Below are positions 16,145 through 24,975 of a DNA stretch of 64,000 nt, piece by piece (positions within the stretch are counted from its first letter, which is position 1; each line of letters starts with the position of its first letter). The stretch is from Actinacidiphila paucisporea (GTDB lineage: Bacteria > Actinomycetota > Actinomycetes > Streptomycetales > Streptomycetaceae). The stretch lies in contig NZ_FRBI01000005.1 in assembly GCF_900142575.1 (NCBI RefSeq), positions 62,001 to 126,000 of the forward strand, in the 5' to 3' direction. Position numbers and translations under genes: made by a program. Under the pieces are notes generated by a model. That model had not been told where the DNA came from, made no database searches, and saw only the letters and a list, made by a program, of their open reading frames with translations.

Positions 16145-18565
16145 GTGCGCGAGAACCGGCTGGGCGTGGTGCTGGTGCACGGGATCAGGTCCGGACCGAA
16201 GGCATGGGACCCGCTGCGGAAGCTGATCGCGGCCGACAAGGGGCTCGGCTTTGCCAGCACGCTGGCCTTCTCGTACGCGACCGGGCTGAAGCGGGTGCAT
16301 CCGCTGCGGGTCTTCCCGGGGATCGACACCGCCGCGGACAGCCTCAGGGAGTACCTGGCCACCGAGGCGGGCGCGTACGAACACCTGGTGCTCGTGTCGC
16401 ACAGCCAGGGCGGCCTTGTCGTGCAGCGCTGCCTCGCGCGGATGCTCGGGGACGGGCGGGGGCGCGAACTGGCCCGCGTCCGGCGGGTGGTCATGCTGGC
16501 CTGCCCCAACAACGGTTCAGAGCTGTACCTTTCGCTGCGCCGCACTGTGCTCGGGTCCGGCCATCCGCAGGAGAGCCAGCTGCGGCCGCTGAACGAGCAG
16601 GTGACGCACACCCTGCGCACGGTGCTGCGGGACGCGGTGAACGCCACCGGGGTCACCGACCGCACCTGCCCGATCCCCTTCTCGGTCTATGCCGGGGAGA
16701 GCGACGGCGTCGTACGCCCCGCGTCCGCGCAGAGCGTCTTCCCGGACGCGGCGGCGCTGCCCGGTGACCACGCCACCATCCTCAAGGCCACTACGGCCGA
16801 TCACCGGACCTTCACCACGCTGCGCCGCCTCCTGCTGGCCGCCGAGGGCGTGGACCGCTCGTTATCCGTCGAGCCCACCGAGGCGCTGGCGGGCCTGCCG
16901 CCGCGGTCGCGTACGTTCACCGGCCGCGAGGAGGACGTACGGGCGCTGCTCGCGCTGCTCGCCCCCGGCGGCGGCGGGCAGCGGCCGGTGCTGGTGCAGG
17001 CCGTGGCGGGGATGGGCGGTGTCGGCAAGACGGAACTGGCCCTCCAGAGCGCTGAGCGCGCGCTGCTGGAACCCGGCTGGTTCCCGGGCGGCGCGCTGTT
17101 CGCCGACCTCAACGGCTACGACCCCGACCCCGGCCGGCGGGTCGGCGCCGCCGACGCCCTCGACGGCTTCCTGCGCACCCTCGGTACCTCCGCCGACGAC
17201 ATCCCGCCCGGGGTCCCCGCACGCTCCGCGCTGCTGCGCTCGGCCCTGACCGCCCGCACCAGCCGGGGCGAGCGGACGCTCCTGGTCATCGACAACGCGA
17301 GCAGCGAGGAGCAGGTGCTGCCGCTGCTGCCGCTGCTGCCGGGCGACGGCACCACGCCCGCCCTGATCACCTCGCGCAACACCCTCGCTCTGGGCGCCCG
17401 CGTGCACAGCCTCGACGTCCTCGACGCCGAGGCCGCGGCCGACCTCATCCGCCAGGAGCTGCACCAGGCCCTAGGCCCGTCCGACACCCGCGCCGCCGAC
17501 GACCCCGACGCCACCATGGACCTGGGCCGGCTGTGCGGGGGCCTGCCGCTGGCCCTGCGGATCACCGCCGCACTCCTGGTCGACACCCCACGCCGCCCGA
17601 TCGCCTCGCTCACCGCCGCCCTGCGCGCCGGGCACTCCCGGCTCGACCACCTCAGCCGCGCGGACCGCGCGGTGCGCGGCGCCTTCGACCTGTCGTACCA
17701 CCACCTGACGCCCGCCCAGCAGCGCCTCTTCCGCCTGCTGCCGCTGAATTCCGGCCCCGACATCTCCACCACGGCGGCCCACCACCTGACGGGCGACGGC
17801 GACGAGGCCACCACCGAGCACCTGCTCAGCGACCTGGCGGCGGCCCATCTCATCGAGCCCGCCCCGGTCTGGGGCCGCTGGCGCTTCCACGACCTGCTGC
17901 GGCTGCACGCCGACGAGCACGGCCGGCGCCATGCGGCGGACGACGACCGCGAGGCGGCGCTCGGCCGCCTGCTGGACCACTACCTCAGCACCGCCCAGGC
18001 GGCCGACACCTATATGGAGACCCGCGCCGGCGAGCCCGTCTCCGACCTGTTCACCGGGCGCGAGCAGGCCTTGGCGTGGCTGGACGCGGAGCGCACCAAC
18101 CTCACCGCGGCGGCCACCGCCGGACCGGCCGACCACGAAGCCCACACCGCACTGAGCTTCGCCCTCGCGCGTTACCTCAACTTCCGCCGCCACTTCGACG
18201 ACTGGTCCGTCCTCGCCGCCCAGGCGGCGGACGCGTTCCACCGGACCGGCGATCGCCACCACGAAGGCACAGCCCTCAACAACCTCGGCCTCGCCCTACG
18301 CTTACTCGACAGGTACGACGAAGCCATCATCGCCCTCCAGCAGGACCTGGAAATCTGCCGGGAGACCGACAACCGCTACGGCGAGGGCCAAGCCCTGAAA
18401 AACCTGGGCCTCATCCTCCAAGAGCTACGCCGGTTCGACGAAGCCGTCACCGCCTTCACCGTCGCCGCCGACATCTTCCGCCAGACCGACGATCCCCGGA
18501 AGGCGGACGAGACGCTGGCCATCCTCGAAGAGGTACGGCAGCAGCAGCACGACGGCCAGGCGTAG
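16145..18565 (+). CDS. STAND NTPase with N-terminal alpha/beta-hydrolase effector: hydrolase-NB-ARC-TPR
   Basis: 806 residues from GTG 16145 (GGGGG 7 nt upstream); the frame extends to 16061 without a better site. Domain 1 (about 1-235) is an alpha/beta hydrolase like DUF676/SesB lipases: VLVHGIRSG (oxyanion), VSHSQGG with Ser87, GESDG with Asp187 and GDHA with His209, a complete triad. Domain 2 is NB-ARC: Walker A GMGGVGKT (289-296), Walker B LLVIDNA (Asp383), LITSRN, GLPL (466-469) and an MHD-like FHDL (about 580-585). Domain 3 has about three TPRs (665-780). Such nucleotide switches usually sense a ligand through the repeats and activate the N-terminal effector; bacterial examples include phage defence. 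Two TTA codons (16862-16864, 18302-18304) suggest bldA-dependent translation. Cellular role unknown. Confidence 0.88.
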   Translation: MRENRLGVVLVHGIRSGPKAWDPLRKLIAADKGLGFASTLAFSYATGLKRVHPLRVFPGIDTAADSLREYLATEAGAYEHLVLVSHSQGGLVVQRCLARMLGDGRGRELARVRRVVMLACPNNGSELYLSLRRTVLGSGHPQESQLRPLNEQVTHTLRTVLRDAVNATGVTDRTCPIPFSVYAGESDGVVRPASAQSVFPDAAALPGDHATILKATTADHRTFTTLRRLLLAAEGVDRSLSVEPTEALAGLPPRSRTFTGREEDVRALLALLAPGGGGQRPVLVQAVAGMGGVGKTELALQSAERALLEPGWFPGGALFADLNGYDPDPGRRVGAADALDGFLRTLGTSADDIPPGVPARSALLRSALTARTSRGERTLLVIDNASSEEQVLPLLPLLPGDGTTPALITSRNTLALGARVHSLDVLDAEAAADLIRQELHQALGPSDTRAADDPDATMDLGRLCGGLPLALRITAALLVDTPRRPIASLTAALRAGHSRLDHLSRADRAVRGAFDLSYHHLTPAQQRLFRLLPLNSGPDISTTAAHHLTGDGDEATTEHLLSDLAAAHLIEPAPVWGRWRFHDLLRLHADEHGRRHAADDDREAALGRLLDHYLSTAQAADTYMETRAGEPVSDLFTGREQALAWLDAERTNLTAAATAGPADHEAHTALSFALARYLNFRRHFDDWSVLAAQAADAFHRTGDRHHEGTALNNLGLALRLLDRYDEAIIALQQDLEICRETDNRYGEGQALKNLGLILQELRRFDEAVTAFTVAADIFRQTDDPRKADETLAILEEVRQQQHDGQA

Positions 18566-18622
18566 CAAGCCGCCTGGCCGTCGTACCGCGAAAGCTCACC
18601 CCGAGCCCGGGAAGCGCAGCCC

Positions 18623-18651
18623 GGGGGCTCAGCCCAGAAGGCTGAGCCCCC
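18623..18651. terminator. Bidirectional hairpin terminator
   Basis: Perfect 12-bp arms GGGGGCTCAGCC (18623-18634) and GGCTGAGCCCCC (18640-18651) enclose a 5-nt loop, midway between the convergent hydrolase-NB-ARC and pirin genes. Confidence 0.8.
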
Positions 18652-18672
18652 GACGGCCGAGCCCCCGGAAAC

Positions 18673-19635
18673 TCACCGCCCGTAGGGCGAGTCCGCCGGG
18701 ATCGTGCCGAGGCGCCCGGCCTGGAAGTCGTCGAAAGCCTGCGCCAGCTCGGCGTGGGTGTTCATCACGAACGGGCCGTACTGCATCATCGGCTCGCGGA
18801 TGGGGAGCCCGCCGAGCAGGACGAACTCGAAGTTCGCCGAGCGGGAGTCCTGGGTCTCGGCGGCGCGCACGGTCAGCGTGTCGCCGGGGCCGAAGACGAC
18901 CGCCTGCCCCATGGCGAAGGGGCGGCCCTGCGGGCCGGCGAAACCGGTGCCGGCCAGGCCGTAGGCGAGGGCGTTGAAGTCGGGGCGCCACGGGAGGGTG
19001 ACCGAGGCACCGGCGTTGAGGGACACGTGGGTCATGGTGATCGGCGTGTGGGTGGAGCCGGGTCCCGTGTGGCCGCCGATGTCGCCGGCGATCAGCCGGA
19101 TGAGGGCGCCGCCGTCCGCGGAGGTGAGCAGCTTCAGGCCGCCGGCCCTGATGTCCTGGTACTTCGGGGGCATCATCTTGTCGGCCTTCGGGAGGTTCAC
19201 CCACAGCTGGAGGCCGTGGAAGAGCCCGCCGCTGAGGACGAGCGACTCCGGCGGGGTCTCGATGTGCAGCAGCCCGGACCCGGCGGTCATCCACTGGGTG
19301 TCGCCGTTGGTGATGGTGCCGCCACCGCCGTGCGAGTCCTGGTGGATGAAGGTGCCGTCCATGATGTAGGTGACGGTCTCGAAGCCGCGGTGCGGGTGCC
19401 AGGGGGTGCCCTTGGGCTCGCCGGCCGCGTAATCCACCTCGCCCATCTGGTCCATCATGATGAACGGGTCGAGCTGGCGGTAGTCGATGCCGGCGAAGGC
19501 GCGGCGGACCGGGAAGCCCTCCCCTTCGAGCCCGCTGGGCGCGGTGCTGACGGCGAGGGCCTGGCGGGGCCGGCCGTCGGCGGGGGCGGTGACGCGCGGC
19601 AGGGTCAACGGGTTCTCAACGGTCACGGCGGGCAT
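18673..19635 (-). CDS. Pirin family protein (cupin)
   Basis: 320 residues from ATG 19635, with AAGGAGG about 5 nt upstream. It is a bicupin. The N-terminal metal site is visible as TPWHPHRGFETVTY (two histidines) plus GSGLLHIETP (His and Glu), the four-ligand set of pirins. Pirins bind Fe(II) and range from quercetin dioxygenases to transcription cofactors; in Streptomyces pirins modulate central carbon metabolism and redox responses. Substrate not predictable. It is followed by the hairpin shared with the convergent gene at 16145. Confidence 0.92.
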   Translation of the reverse strand: MPAVTVENPLTLPRVTAPADGRPRQALAVSTAPSGLEGEGFPVRRAFAGIDYRQLDPFIMMDQMGEVDYAAGEPKGTPWHPHRGFETVTYIMDGTFIHQDSHGGGGTITNGDTQWMTAGSGLLHIETPPESLVLSGGLFHGLQLWVNLPKADKMMPPKYQDIRAGGLKLLTSADGGALIRLIAGDIGGHTGPGSTHTPITMTHVSLNAGASVTLPWRPDFNALAYGLAGTGFAGPQGRPFAMGQAVVFGPGDTLTVRAAETQDSRSANFEFVLLGGLPIREPMMQYGPFVMNTHAELAQAFDDFQAGRLGTIPADSPYGR

Positions 19636-19761
19636 GGGGGCCTCCTTGGGGGGATGTTCCGCATCCAATGTAGTTGAAGACTGAACATCTAGCAACGCGT
19701 GACCATTCCCTCACCCGTCAGGGAGATGCGAAGAGATGGACGAACGGGGAGGAAAGCGTAC

Positions 19762-20205
19762 CTAGCCGTACATCCGGCGCATGGTGAAGTCGACCATCTG
19801 CTCGACCGCCTTCGCGTCGAAGACCATCCGGTGCTGGCCGTCGATGTCGAGCACGAAGCCGTAGCCGGTCGGCAGCAGGTCGAGCACCTCGGCGCCGGTG
19901 ATCACGAAATACTTCGACTCCTTGCCGGCGTAGCGCCGCAGCTCCTTGAGGGAGCTGAACATCGGGATCACCGGCTGCTGCGTGTCGTGCAGCGCCAGGA
20001 AGCCGGGGTTCTCGCCGCGCGGGCAGTAGACCTTGGAGGTGGCGAAGATCGCCTGGAAGTCCTCGGCGGACAGCGAGCCGGTAGTGAAGGCGCGTACGGC
20101 GTCGGCCAGGGACGGCGGCGAGGGCTCAGGGTAGCCGGACATGGGCGCAGGTCCGCCGGGGGCCGCGCCTTGGCCGGGATTCACGCTCTGGTCGTAGCCG
20201 TACAC
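19762..20205 (-). CDS. SseB-family protein
   Basis: 147 residues from GTG 20205. A Gly/Pro-rich N-terminus of about 30 residues precedes an SseB N-terminal-type domain (about 33-130): LSAEDFQAIFATSKVYCPRG, PGFLALHDTQQPVIPMFSSLKELRRY and GAEVLDLLPTGYGFVLD. The domain is common in Streptomyces, often near ESX/type VII or cell-surface genes, but no biochemical role is established. It is divergent from the acyl-CoA dehydrogenase gene with 187 bp between the starts. Confidence 0.82.
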   Translation of the reverse strand: MYGYDQSVNPGQGAAPGGPAPMSGYPEPSPPSLADAVRAFTTGSLSAEDFQAIFATSKVYCPRGENPGFLALHDTQQPVIPMFSSLKELRRYAGKESKYFVITGAEVLDLLPTGYGFVLDIDGQHRMVFDAKAVEQMVDFTMRRMYG

Positions 20206-20392
20206 GGGCCCTAGCGTAACGGGGACAGGCGGGGCCTATCGGGGAACGGTCGCGAACCGGCCGCCGGGGAACGAGGAACCCGTCACATCCACCCGTCGGG
20301 GGTTGCTTCTTATTACTGACGGGTAGCATCATGTGGATACAGCTTTTGTGACATCAGCAGAGTGCCTGCAGCAGCGATACGGAGCCGTCGTC

Positions 20393-22219
20393 ATGGGCCA
20401 CTACAAGTCGAACCTCCGCGACATCGAGTTCAACCTCTTCGAGGTGCTCGGCCGCGACCAGCTCTACGGCACGGGTCCCTTCGCCGACATGGACGCCGAC
20501 ACGGCCAGGGACGTGCTGGCCGAGCTGACCCGGCTGGCGGAGAACGAGCTGGCCGAGTCCTTCGCGGACACCGACCGCAATCCGCCGGTCTTCGACCCCG
20601 ACACCAACACCGCGCCGATACCCGACACGTTCAAGAAGAGCTACGCGGCCTTCATGGACGCCGAATACTGGCGGCTCGGCCTGCCCGAGGAGATCGGCGG
20701 CACCACCGCGCCCCGCTCCCTGATCTGGTCGTACGCCGAGCTGGTGCTCGGCTCGAACCCGGCGATCTGGATGTATTCGTCCGGCCCGGCCTTCGCCGGC
20801 ATCCTCTACGACGAGGGCACCGAGGAGCAGAAGAAGATCGCCGCCCTCGCGGTCGAGAAGCAGTGGGGCTCGACCATGGTCCTCACCGAGCCCGACGCGG
20901 GCTCCGACGTCGGCGCGGGCCGTACGAAGGCCGTCAAGCAGGACGACGGCAGCTGGCACATCGAGGGCGTCAAGCGCTTTATCACCTCGGGCGAGCACGA
21001 CATGTCCGAGAACATCATCCACTACGTGCTGGCGCGCCCCGAGGGCGCGGGACCGGGCACCAAGGGCCTGTCGCTGTTCATGGTCCCGAAGTACGAGTTC
21101 GACCCGGAGACCGGCGAGCTGGGCGCGCGCAACGGCGTCTACGCCACCAACGTCGAGCACAAGATGGGCCTGAAGGCGTCCAACACCTGCGAGATGACCT
21201 TCGGCGACAAGCACCCCGCCAAGGGCTGGCTGATCGGCGACAAGCACGACGGCATCCGGCAGATGTTCCGGATCATCGAGTTCGCCCGGATGATGGTCGG
21301 CACGAAGGCCATAGCCACCCTGTCGACCGGGTATCTGAACGCGCTGGAGTATGCCAAGGAGCGGGTCCAGGGCCCCGACCTGGCGCAGTTCATGGACAAG
21401 ACCGCGCCCAAGGTCACCATCACCCACCACCCCGACGTGCGCCGCTCGCTGATGACGCAGAAGGCGTACGCCGAGGGCATGCGCGCCCTGGTCCTCTACA
21501 CCGCCTCCGTCCAGGACGCGATCCAGGTCGCCGAGGCCACCGGCGCCGACACCAAGCAGCTGAACGGGCTGAACGACCTGCTGCTGCCGATCGTCAAGGG
21601 CTACGGCTCGGAGAAGTCCTACGAGCAGCTCGCCCAGTCCCTGCAGACCTACGGCGGCTCCGGCTACCTCCAGGAGTACCCGGTCGAGCAGTACATCAGG
21701 GACGCCAAGATCGACACCCTCTACGAGGGCACCACCGCGATCCAGGGCCAGGACTACTTCTTCCGGAAGATCGTCCGCGACCAGGGGCAGGCGCTGACCG
21801 CGCTGAGCGAGGAGATCAAGAAGTTCCTGGCCGAGGCCACCGGCGGGGCGGAGCTGGCCGACGCGCGCGACCAGCTCGCGAAGGCCGCCGCCGACCTGGA
21901 GGCCATCGTCGGCACCATGCTGGCCGACCTGGCGGCCACCGAGCAGGACGTCCGCTCGATCTACAAGGTCGGCCTGAACACCACCCGGCTGCTGCTGGCC
22001 TCCGGTGACGTAGTGGTTGCCTACCTGCTGCTGCGGGGCGCGGGGGTGGCGCTGGACAAGCTGCCGTCCGCGTCGCAGAAGGACACCGCCTTCTACACCG
22101 GCAAGGTCGCCGCGGCGAAGTTCTTCGCGACGAACATCCTGCCGGGCGTCGGGGTGCAGCGCGCGATGGCGGAGGCCGTCACGCTCGACGTGATGGACCT
22201 GCCGGAAGAGGCCTTCTGA
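20393..22219 (+). CDS. Acyl-CoA dehydrogenase (large FadE-type)
   Basis: 608 residues from ATG 20393, with GGAG 8 nt upstream. It oxidises acyl-CoA to trans-2-enoyl-CoA with FAD, the first step of beta-oxidation. Seen: the FAD/substrate region [19 protein letters not shown], the central beta domain, the helical C-terminal domain with [39 protein letters not shown] (catalytic glutamate in YEGTT), and an additional C-terminal helical extension typical of the roughly 600-residue subclass. A putative promoter with TAGCAT at 20324-20329 and TTGCTT at 20303-20308 lies upstream (15-bp spacing, weak). Confidence 0.93.
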   Translation: MGHYKSNLRDIEFNLFEVLGRDQLYGTGPFADMDADTARDVLAELTRLAENELAESFADTDRNPPVFDPDTNTAPIPDTFKKSYAAFMDAEYWRLGLPEEIGGTTAPRSLIWSYAELVLGSNPAIWMYSSGPAFAGILYDEGTEEQKKIAALAVEKQWGSTMVLTEPDAGSDVGAGRTKAVKQDDGSWHIEGVKRFITSGEHDMSENIIHYVLARPEGAGPGTKGLSLFMVPKYEFDPETGELGARNGVYATNVEHKMGLKASNTCEMTFGDKHPAKGWLIGDKHDGIRQMFRIIEFARMMVGTKAIATLSTGYLNALEYAKERVQGPDLAQFMDKTAPKVTITHHPDVRRSLMTQKAYAEGMRALVLYTASVQDAIQVAEATGADTKQLNGLNDLLLPIVKGYGSEKSYEQLAQSLQTYGGSGYLQEYPVEQYIRDAKIDTLYEGTTAIQGQDYFFRKIVRDQGQALTALSEEIKKFLAEATGGAELADARDQLAKAAADLEAIVGTMLADLAATEQDVRSIYKVGLNTTRLLLASGDVVVAYLLLRGAGVALDKLPSASQKDTAFYTGKVAAAKFFATNILPGVGVQRAMAEAVTLDVMDLPEEAF

Positions 22220-22306
22220 CCAAGGCCCGTACCGGGCCCGTACCGGGTTCGTACCGGCTTCGCGCCGGGTGCCGCCACCGACGAGGTGACGGCGCCCGGC
22301 GTTTCC

Positions 22307-22320
22307 TATGCTGGCCGGTA
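22307..22320 (+). promoter_or_regulatory. Putative -10 element of a leaderless M18 aminopeptidase mRNA
   Basis: TATGCT (22307-22312) lies 8 nt before ATG 22320, and GGTGAC (22285-22290) sits 16 nt further upstream. There is no purine-rich ribosome site before either possible start, which fits transcription starting at or next to the start codon. Confidence 0.4.
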
Positions 22321-23615
22321 TGAGCAAGCCACCGCGCACTTTCGACCGCACCCACACCGACGACCTCGCCGCGTTCGTCCAGGCGGCACCGTCCCCGTAC
22401 CACGTGGTCGCCGCGGTCGCGGCCCGGCTGGAGAAGGCCGGATTCCGCCGGGTCACCGAGACCGACGCCTGGGACGCGGAGGCCGGCGGGAAGTACGTGC
22501 TGCGCGGCGGCGCCGTCATCGCCTGGTACGTCCCCGAGGGCGCGCCCCCCGAGACGCCCTTCCGGGTGATCGGCGCCCACACCGACTCCCCCAACCTGCG
22601 GGTCAAGCCGCGCCCCGACATGGGCACGGCCGGCTGGCGGCAGGTCGCCGTCGAGATCTACGGCGGCCCGCTGCTCAACAGCTGGCTGGACCGCGACCTG
22701 GGCCTGGCCGGCCGGCTGTCGCTGCGCGACGGCTCCACCGCCCTGGTCGACGTCGACCGCCCGCTGCTGCGGGTCGCCCAGCTCGCCGTGCACCTCGACC
22801 GCGGCGTCAACGACACCGGGCTCAACCTCGACCGCCAGCGGCACCTCCAGCCGCTGTGGGGCCTCGGCGACGCGCACGACGGCGACCTCATCGACTTCCT
22901 CGCCGCCGAGGCGGGCCTGGACGCCGACGACGTCGCGGGCTGGGACCTCATGGCCTACGACGTGCAGCCCCCCGCCTACCTGGGCCGCGACCGCGAACTG
23001 CTCGCCTGCCCGCGGCTGGACAACCAGCTGTCCGTGCACGCCTGCACCGCGGCGCTGCTGGCCGCCGTCGAGTCCGGCGACCTCGACTTCATCCCGGTGC
23101 TCGCCGCGTTCGACCACGAGGAGAACGGCAGCGGGTCCGACACCGGCGCGCAGGGGCCGCTGCTCGGCAACGTCATGAAGCGCTCGGTCCACGCCCGCGG
23201 CGGCGCCTACGAGGACCGGCTGCGGGCGCTGGCCGGCACCGTCCACGTCTCCTCCGACGTCGGCCACGCCGTGCACCCCAACTACGCCGAGAAGCACGAC
23301 CCGACGCACCACCCCCGCGCCAACGGCGGCCCGATCCTCAAGACCAACGTCAACCAGCGCTACTCCACCGACGGCGTCGGCCGCGCCGTCTTCGCGGCGG
23401 CGTGCGAGGCCGCGGGCGTACCCTTTCAGCACTTCGTGTCCCACAACGCGATGCCGTGCGGGACGACGATCGGCCCCATCACCGCGGCCCGCCACGGCAT
23501 CAAGACGGTCGACATCGGTGTGCCGATCCTGTCGATGCACTCCGCCCGCGAGCTGTGCGGCGCGGACGACCCGGCATACCTGGCGGCCGCGCTGACCGCC
23601 TTCCTGACCGCATGA
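22320..23615 (+). CDS. M18 family metallo-aminopeptidase (aspartyl aminopeptidase-like)
   Basis: 431 residues from ATG 22320; ATG 22308 is in frame but lies within the likely -10 element. It is a cytosolic di-zinc aminopeptidase removing N-terminal acidic or other residues. Metal and catalytic motifs: VIGAHTDSPNLRVK (His, Asp), AAFDHEENGSGSDTGAQG (general base and metal Glu), SSDVGHAVHPNY (Asp) and VSHNAMPCGTTIGP / VPILSMHSARE (distal His). The insertion between the first two motifs is the dimerisation domain of the family. Length is normal. Confidence 0.94.
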   Translation: MSKPPRTFDRTHTDDLAAFVQAAPSPYHVVAAVAARLEKAGFRRVTETDAWDAEAGGKYVLRGGAVIAWYVPEGAPPETPFRVIGAHTDSPNLRVKPRPDMGTAGWRQVAVEIYGGPLLNSWLDRDLGLAGRLSLRDGSTALVDVDRPLLRVAQLAVHLDRGVNDTGLNLDRQRHLQPLWGLGDAHDGDLIDFLAAEAGLDADDVAGWDLMAYDVQPPAYLGRDRELLACPRLDNQLSVHACTAALLAAVESGDLDFIPVLAAFDHEENGSGSDTGAQGPLLGNVMKRSVHARGGAYEDRLRALAGTVHVSSDVGHAVHPNYAEKHDPTHHPRANGGPILKTNVNQRYSTDGVGRAVFAAACEAAGVPFQHFVSHNAMPCGTTIGPITAARHGIKTVDIGVPILSMHSARELCGADDPAYLAAALTAFLTA

Positions 23616-23666
23616 CCACGTAGCGGCCACGACCATCTGACGGCCGAGTCCCCCGGGGTGGGCGAG

Positions 23667-24650
23667 ATGCTGAGCGAGACGATCTTCCGGAGCGACGACC
23701 TGCCGGCGTCGGAGAGATTCGACGCCTGGGAGGCGGTGATGAGCCGGACCAACTCGCCCATGCACCTCACCAGCGATCACGCGGCCGACTACCAGGCGCA
23801 CTTGCGGCTGATCACCCTCGGCGAGGTGACGCTCTGGCCGGCCACCTACCAGCAGCTGGTCTTCCTGCGCACCCCGAGGCTGATCCGGCAGTCCGACCCG
23901 GAGCACTGCCACCTCTCGCTCGTCCTGCGCGGCGACGCGGTGGTGACCTGGGGCAAGGCGGAGGCCGAGTACGGCACGTACGACATCTTCACCAACGACA
24001 CCTCGGTGCCCTACGAGATCGCGACCGGCGCCGGGCCGATCACCTCGATCGGCATCGAGGTGCCCAAAGCGCGGCTGGGCTTGCCGTGGGACAAGGCCCG
24101 GCAGGCCATCGGCCGCCCGATCTCGGGGCGGGAGGGGATCGGCGCGCTGGTGGCGCAGTTCGCCACCCAGGTCTCCTCCGACAGCGGTGCCTACGGGCCG
24201 GCCGACGCCCACCGCCTCGGCGGGGTCCTGTGCGACCTGGTCACCGCGATGTTCGCGCACGTGGCGGAGGCGGACGCCGCCCTCCAGCCGGAGACCCGCC
24301 ACCGCACCCTGCTGCTCGCCGTGCAGGCCTTCATCCGCGAGCACCTGAACGACCCCGACCTGAACCCCGGCTGCATCGCCGCCGCGCACTACATCTCCCG
24401 CAGCCACCTGCACCGGCTCTTCAGGACCGAGGGCACCACCGTGGCCGCCTTCATCCGCGCCCAGCGGCTCCGGTCCGCCCTGCGCGACCTCGGCGACCCG
24501 GCGCTGGCGGCCACACCGGTGCACGTCATCGCGGTCCGCTGGGGCTTCAGGGACCACGCCACCTTCACCCGCGCCTTCCGCGCCGCCTACGGCGCCGCTC
24601 CCACCGACTACCGCCACGGGGCCGACGTTTCAGCGCTCGACGCGGGGTAG
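23667..24650 (+). CDS. AraC-family transcriptional regulator (AraC-binding-like domain)
   Basis: 327 residues from ATG 23667 (GTG 23658 is in frame). The N-terminal 190 residues match the AraC-binding-like domain that opens with FDAWEAVMSRTNSPMHL, and the C-terminal 100 residues carry two helix-turn-helices (LNPGCIAAAHYISRSHLHRLFRTEGTTVAAFIRAQRL and VIAVRWGFRDHATFTRAFRAAYGAAPTDYR). It probably activates or represses a nearby or distant operon in response to an unknown ligand. It follows the aminopeptidase gene by 51 bp. Confidence 0.92.
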   Translation: MLSETIFRSDDLPASERFDAWEAVMSRTNSPMHLTSDHAADYQAHLRLITLGEVTLWPATYQQLVFLRTPRLIRQSDPEHCHLSLVLRGDAVVTWGKAEAEYGTYDIFTNDTSVPYEIATGAGPITSIGIEVPKARLGLPWDKARQAIGRPISGREGIGALVAQFATQVSSDSGAYGPADAHRLGGVLCDLVTAMFAHVAEADAALQPETRHRTLLLAVQAFIREHLNDPDLNPGCIAAAHYISRSHLHRLFRTEGTTVAAFIRAQRLRSALRDLGDPALAATPVHVIAVRWGFRDHATFTRAFRAAYGAAPTDYRHGADVSALDAG

Positions 24651-24695
24651 GCGGCTCCTGAGGAGCATTCAACTCCACCTCTGGAGGCGGACATC

Positions 24696-24932
24696 GTGGG
24701 TATCGGAGGGTGCATCATCCTGATCGCGATAGGTGCGATCATCACCTTCGCGACGGACTGGCACGCCAAGGGCGTCAACATGGACCTGCTCGGCCTGATC
24801 ATGATGGCCGTCGGCGTGATCGGTATGGCCGCCTATGTGAGCATCTTCAAGCGGCGCAGGATCCCGCCGACCGCGGACGGCGACGTGCCGCCCGTGGTCG
24901 AGGAGCGCTACTACACCGACCGGCGCTACTGA
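24696..24932 (+). CDS. DUF6458-type small membrane protein
   Basis: 78 residues from GTG 24696, with GGAGG 8 nt upstream. Two transmembrane helices (about 2-20 and 31-48) connect through a short loop (DWHAKGVNMDL), followed by a basic KRRR and an acidic tail ending YYTDRRY. The pattern MGIGGCIILIAIGAIITFA and the LGLIMMAVGVIGM second helix are characteristic of the DUF6458 family found across actinobacteria. Function unknown. Confidence 0.8.
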   Translation: MGIGGCIILIAIGAIITFATDWHAKGVNMDLLGLIMMAVGVIGMAAYVSIFKRRRIPPTADGDVPPVVEERYYTDRRY

Positions 24933-24939
24933 GCGCTGA

Positions 24940-24975
24940 CGGGCACGACCGGCACGACCGGCACGACCGGCACTA
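24940..24975. repeat. 9-bp tandem repeat between convergent genes
   Basis: GGCACGACC is repeated about four times (the last copy degenerates to GGCACTACT) in the 40-bp gap between the DUF6458 gene and the NHLRC2-like gene, ending at the latter's stop codon. Confidence 0.7.

Noticed and set aside
19650-19690. Operator upstream of pirin (GTTGAAGACTGAAC)
   Set aside because: Only the outer three bases pair; too weak to report as a site.
22179-24617. 812-residue open frame antisense to the aminopeptidase and AraC genes
   Set aside because: No recognisable domain; Gly/Val/Arg-rich and fully covered by supported genes.
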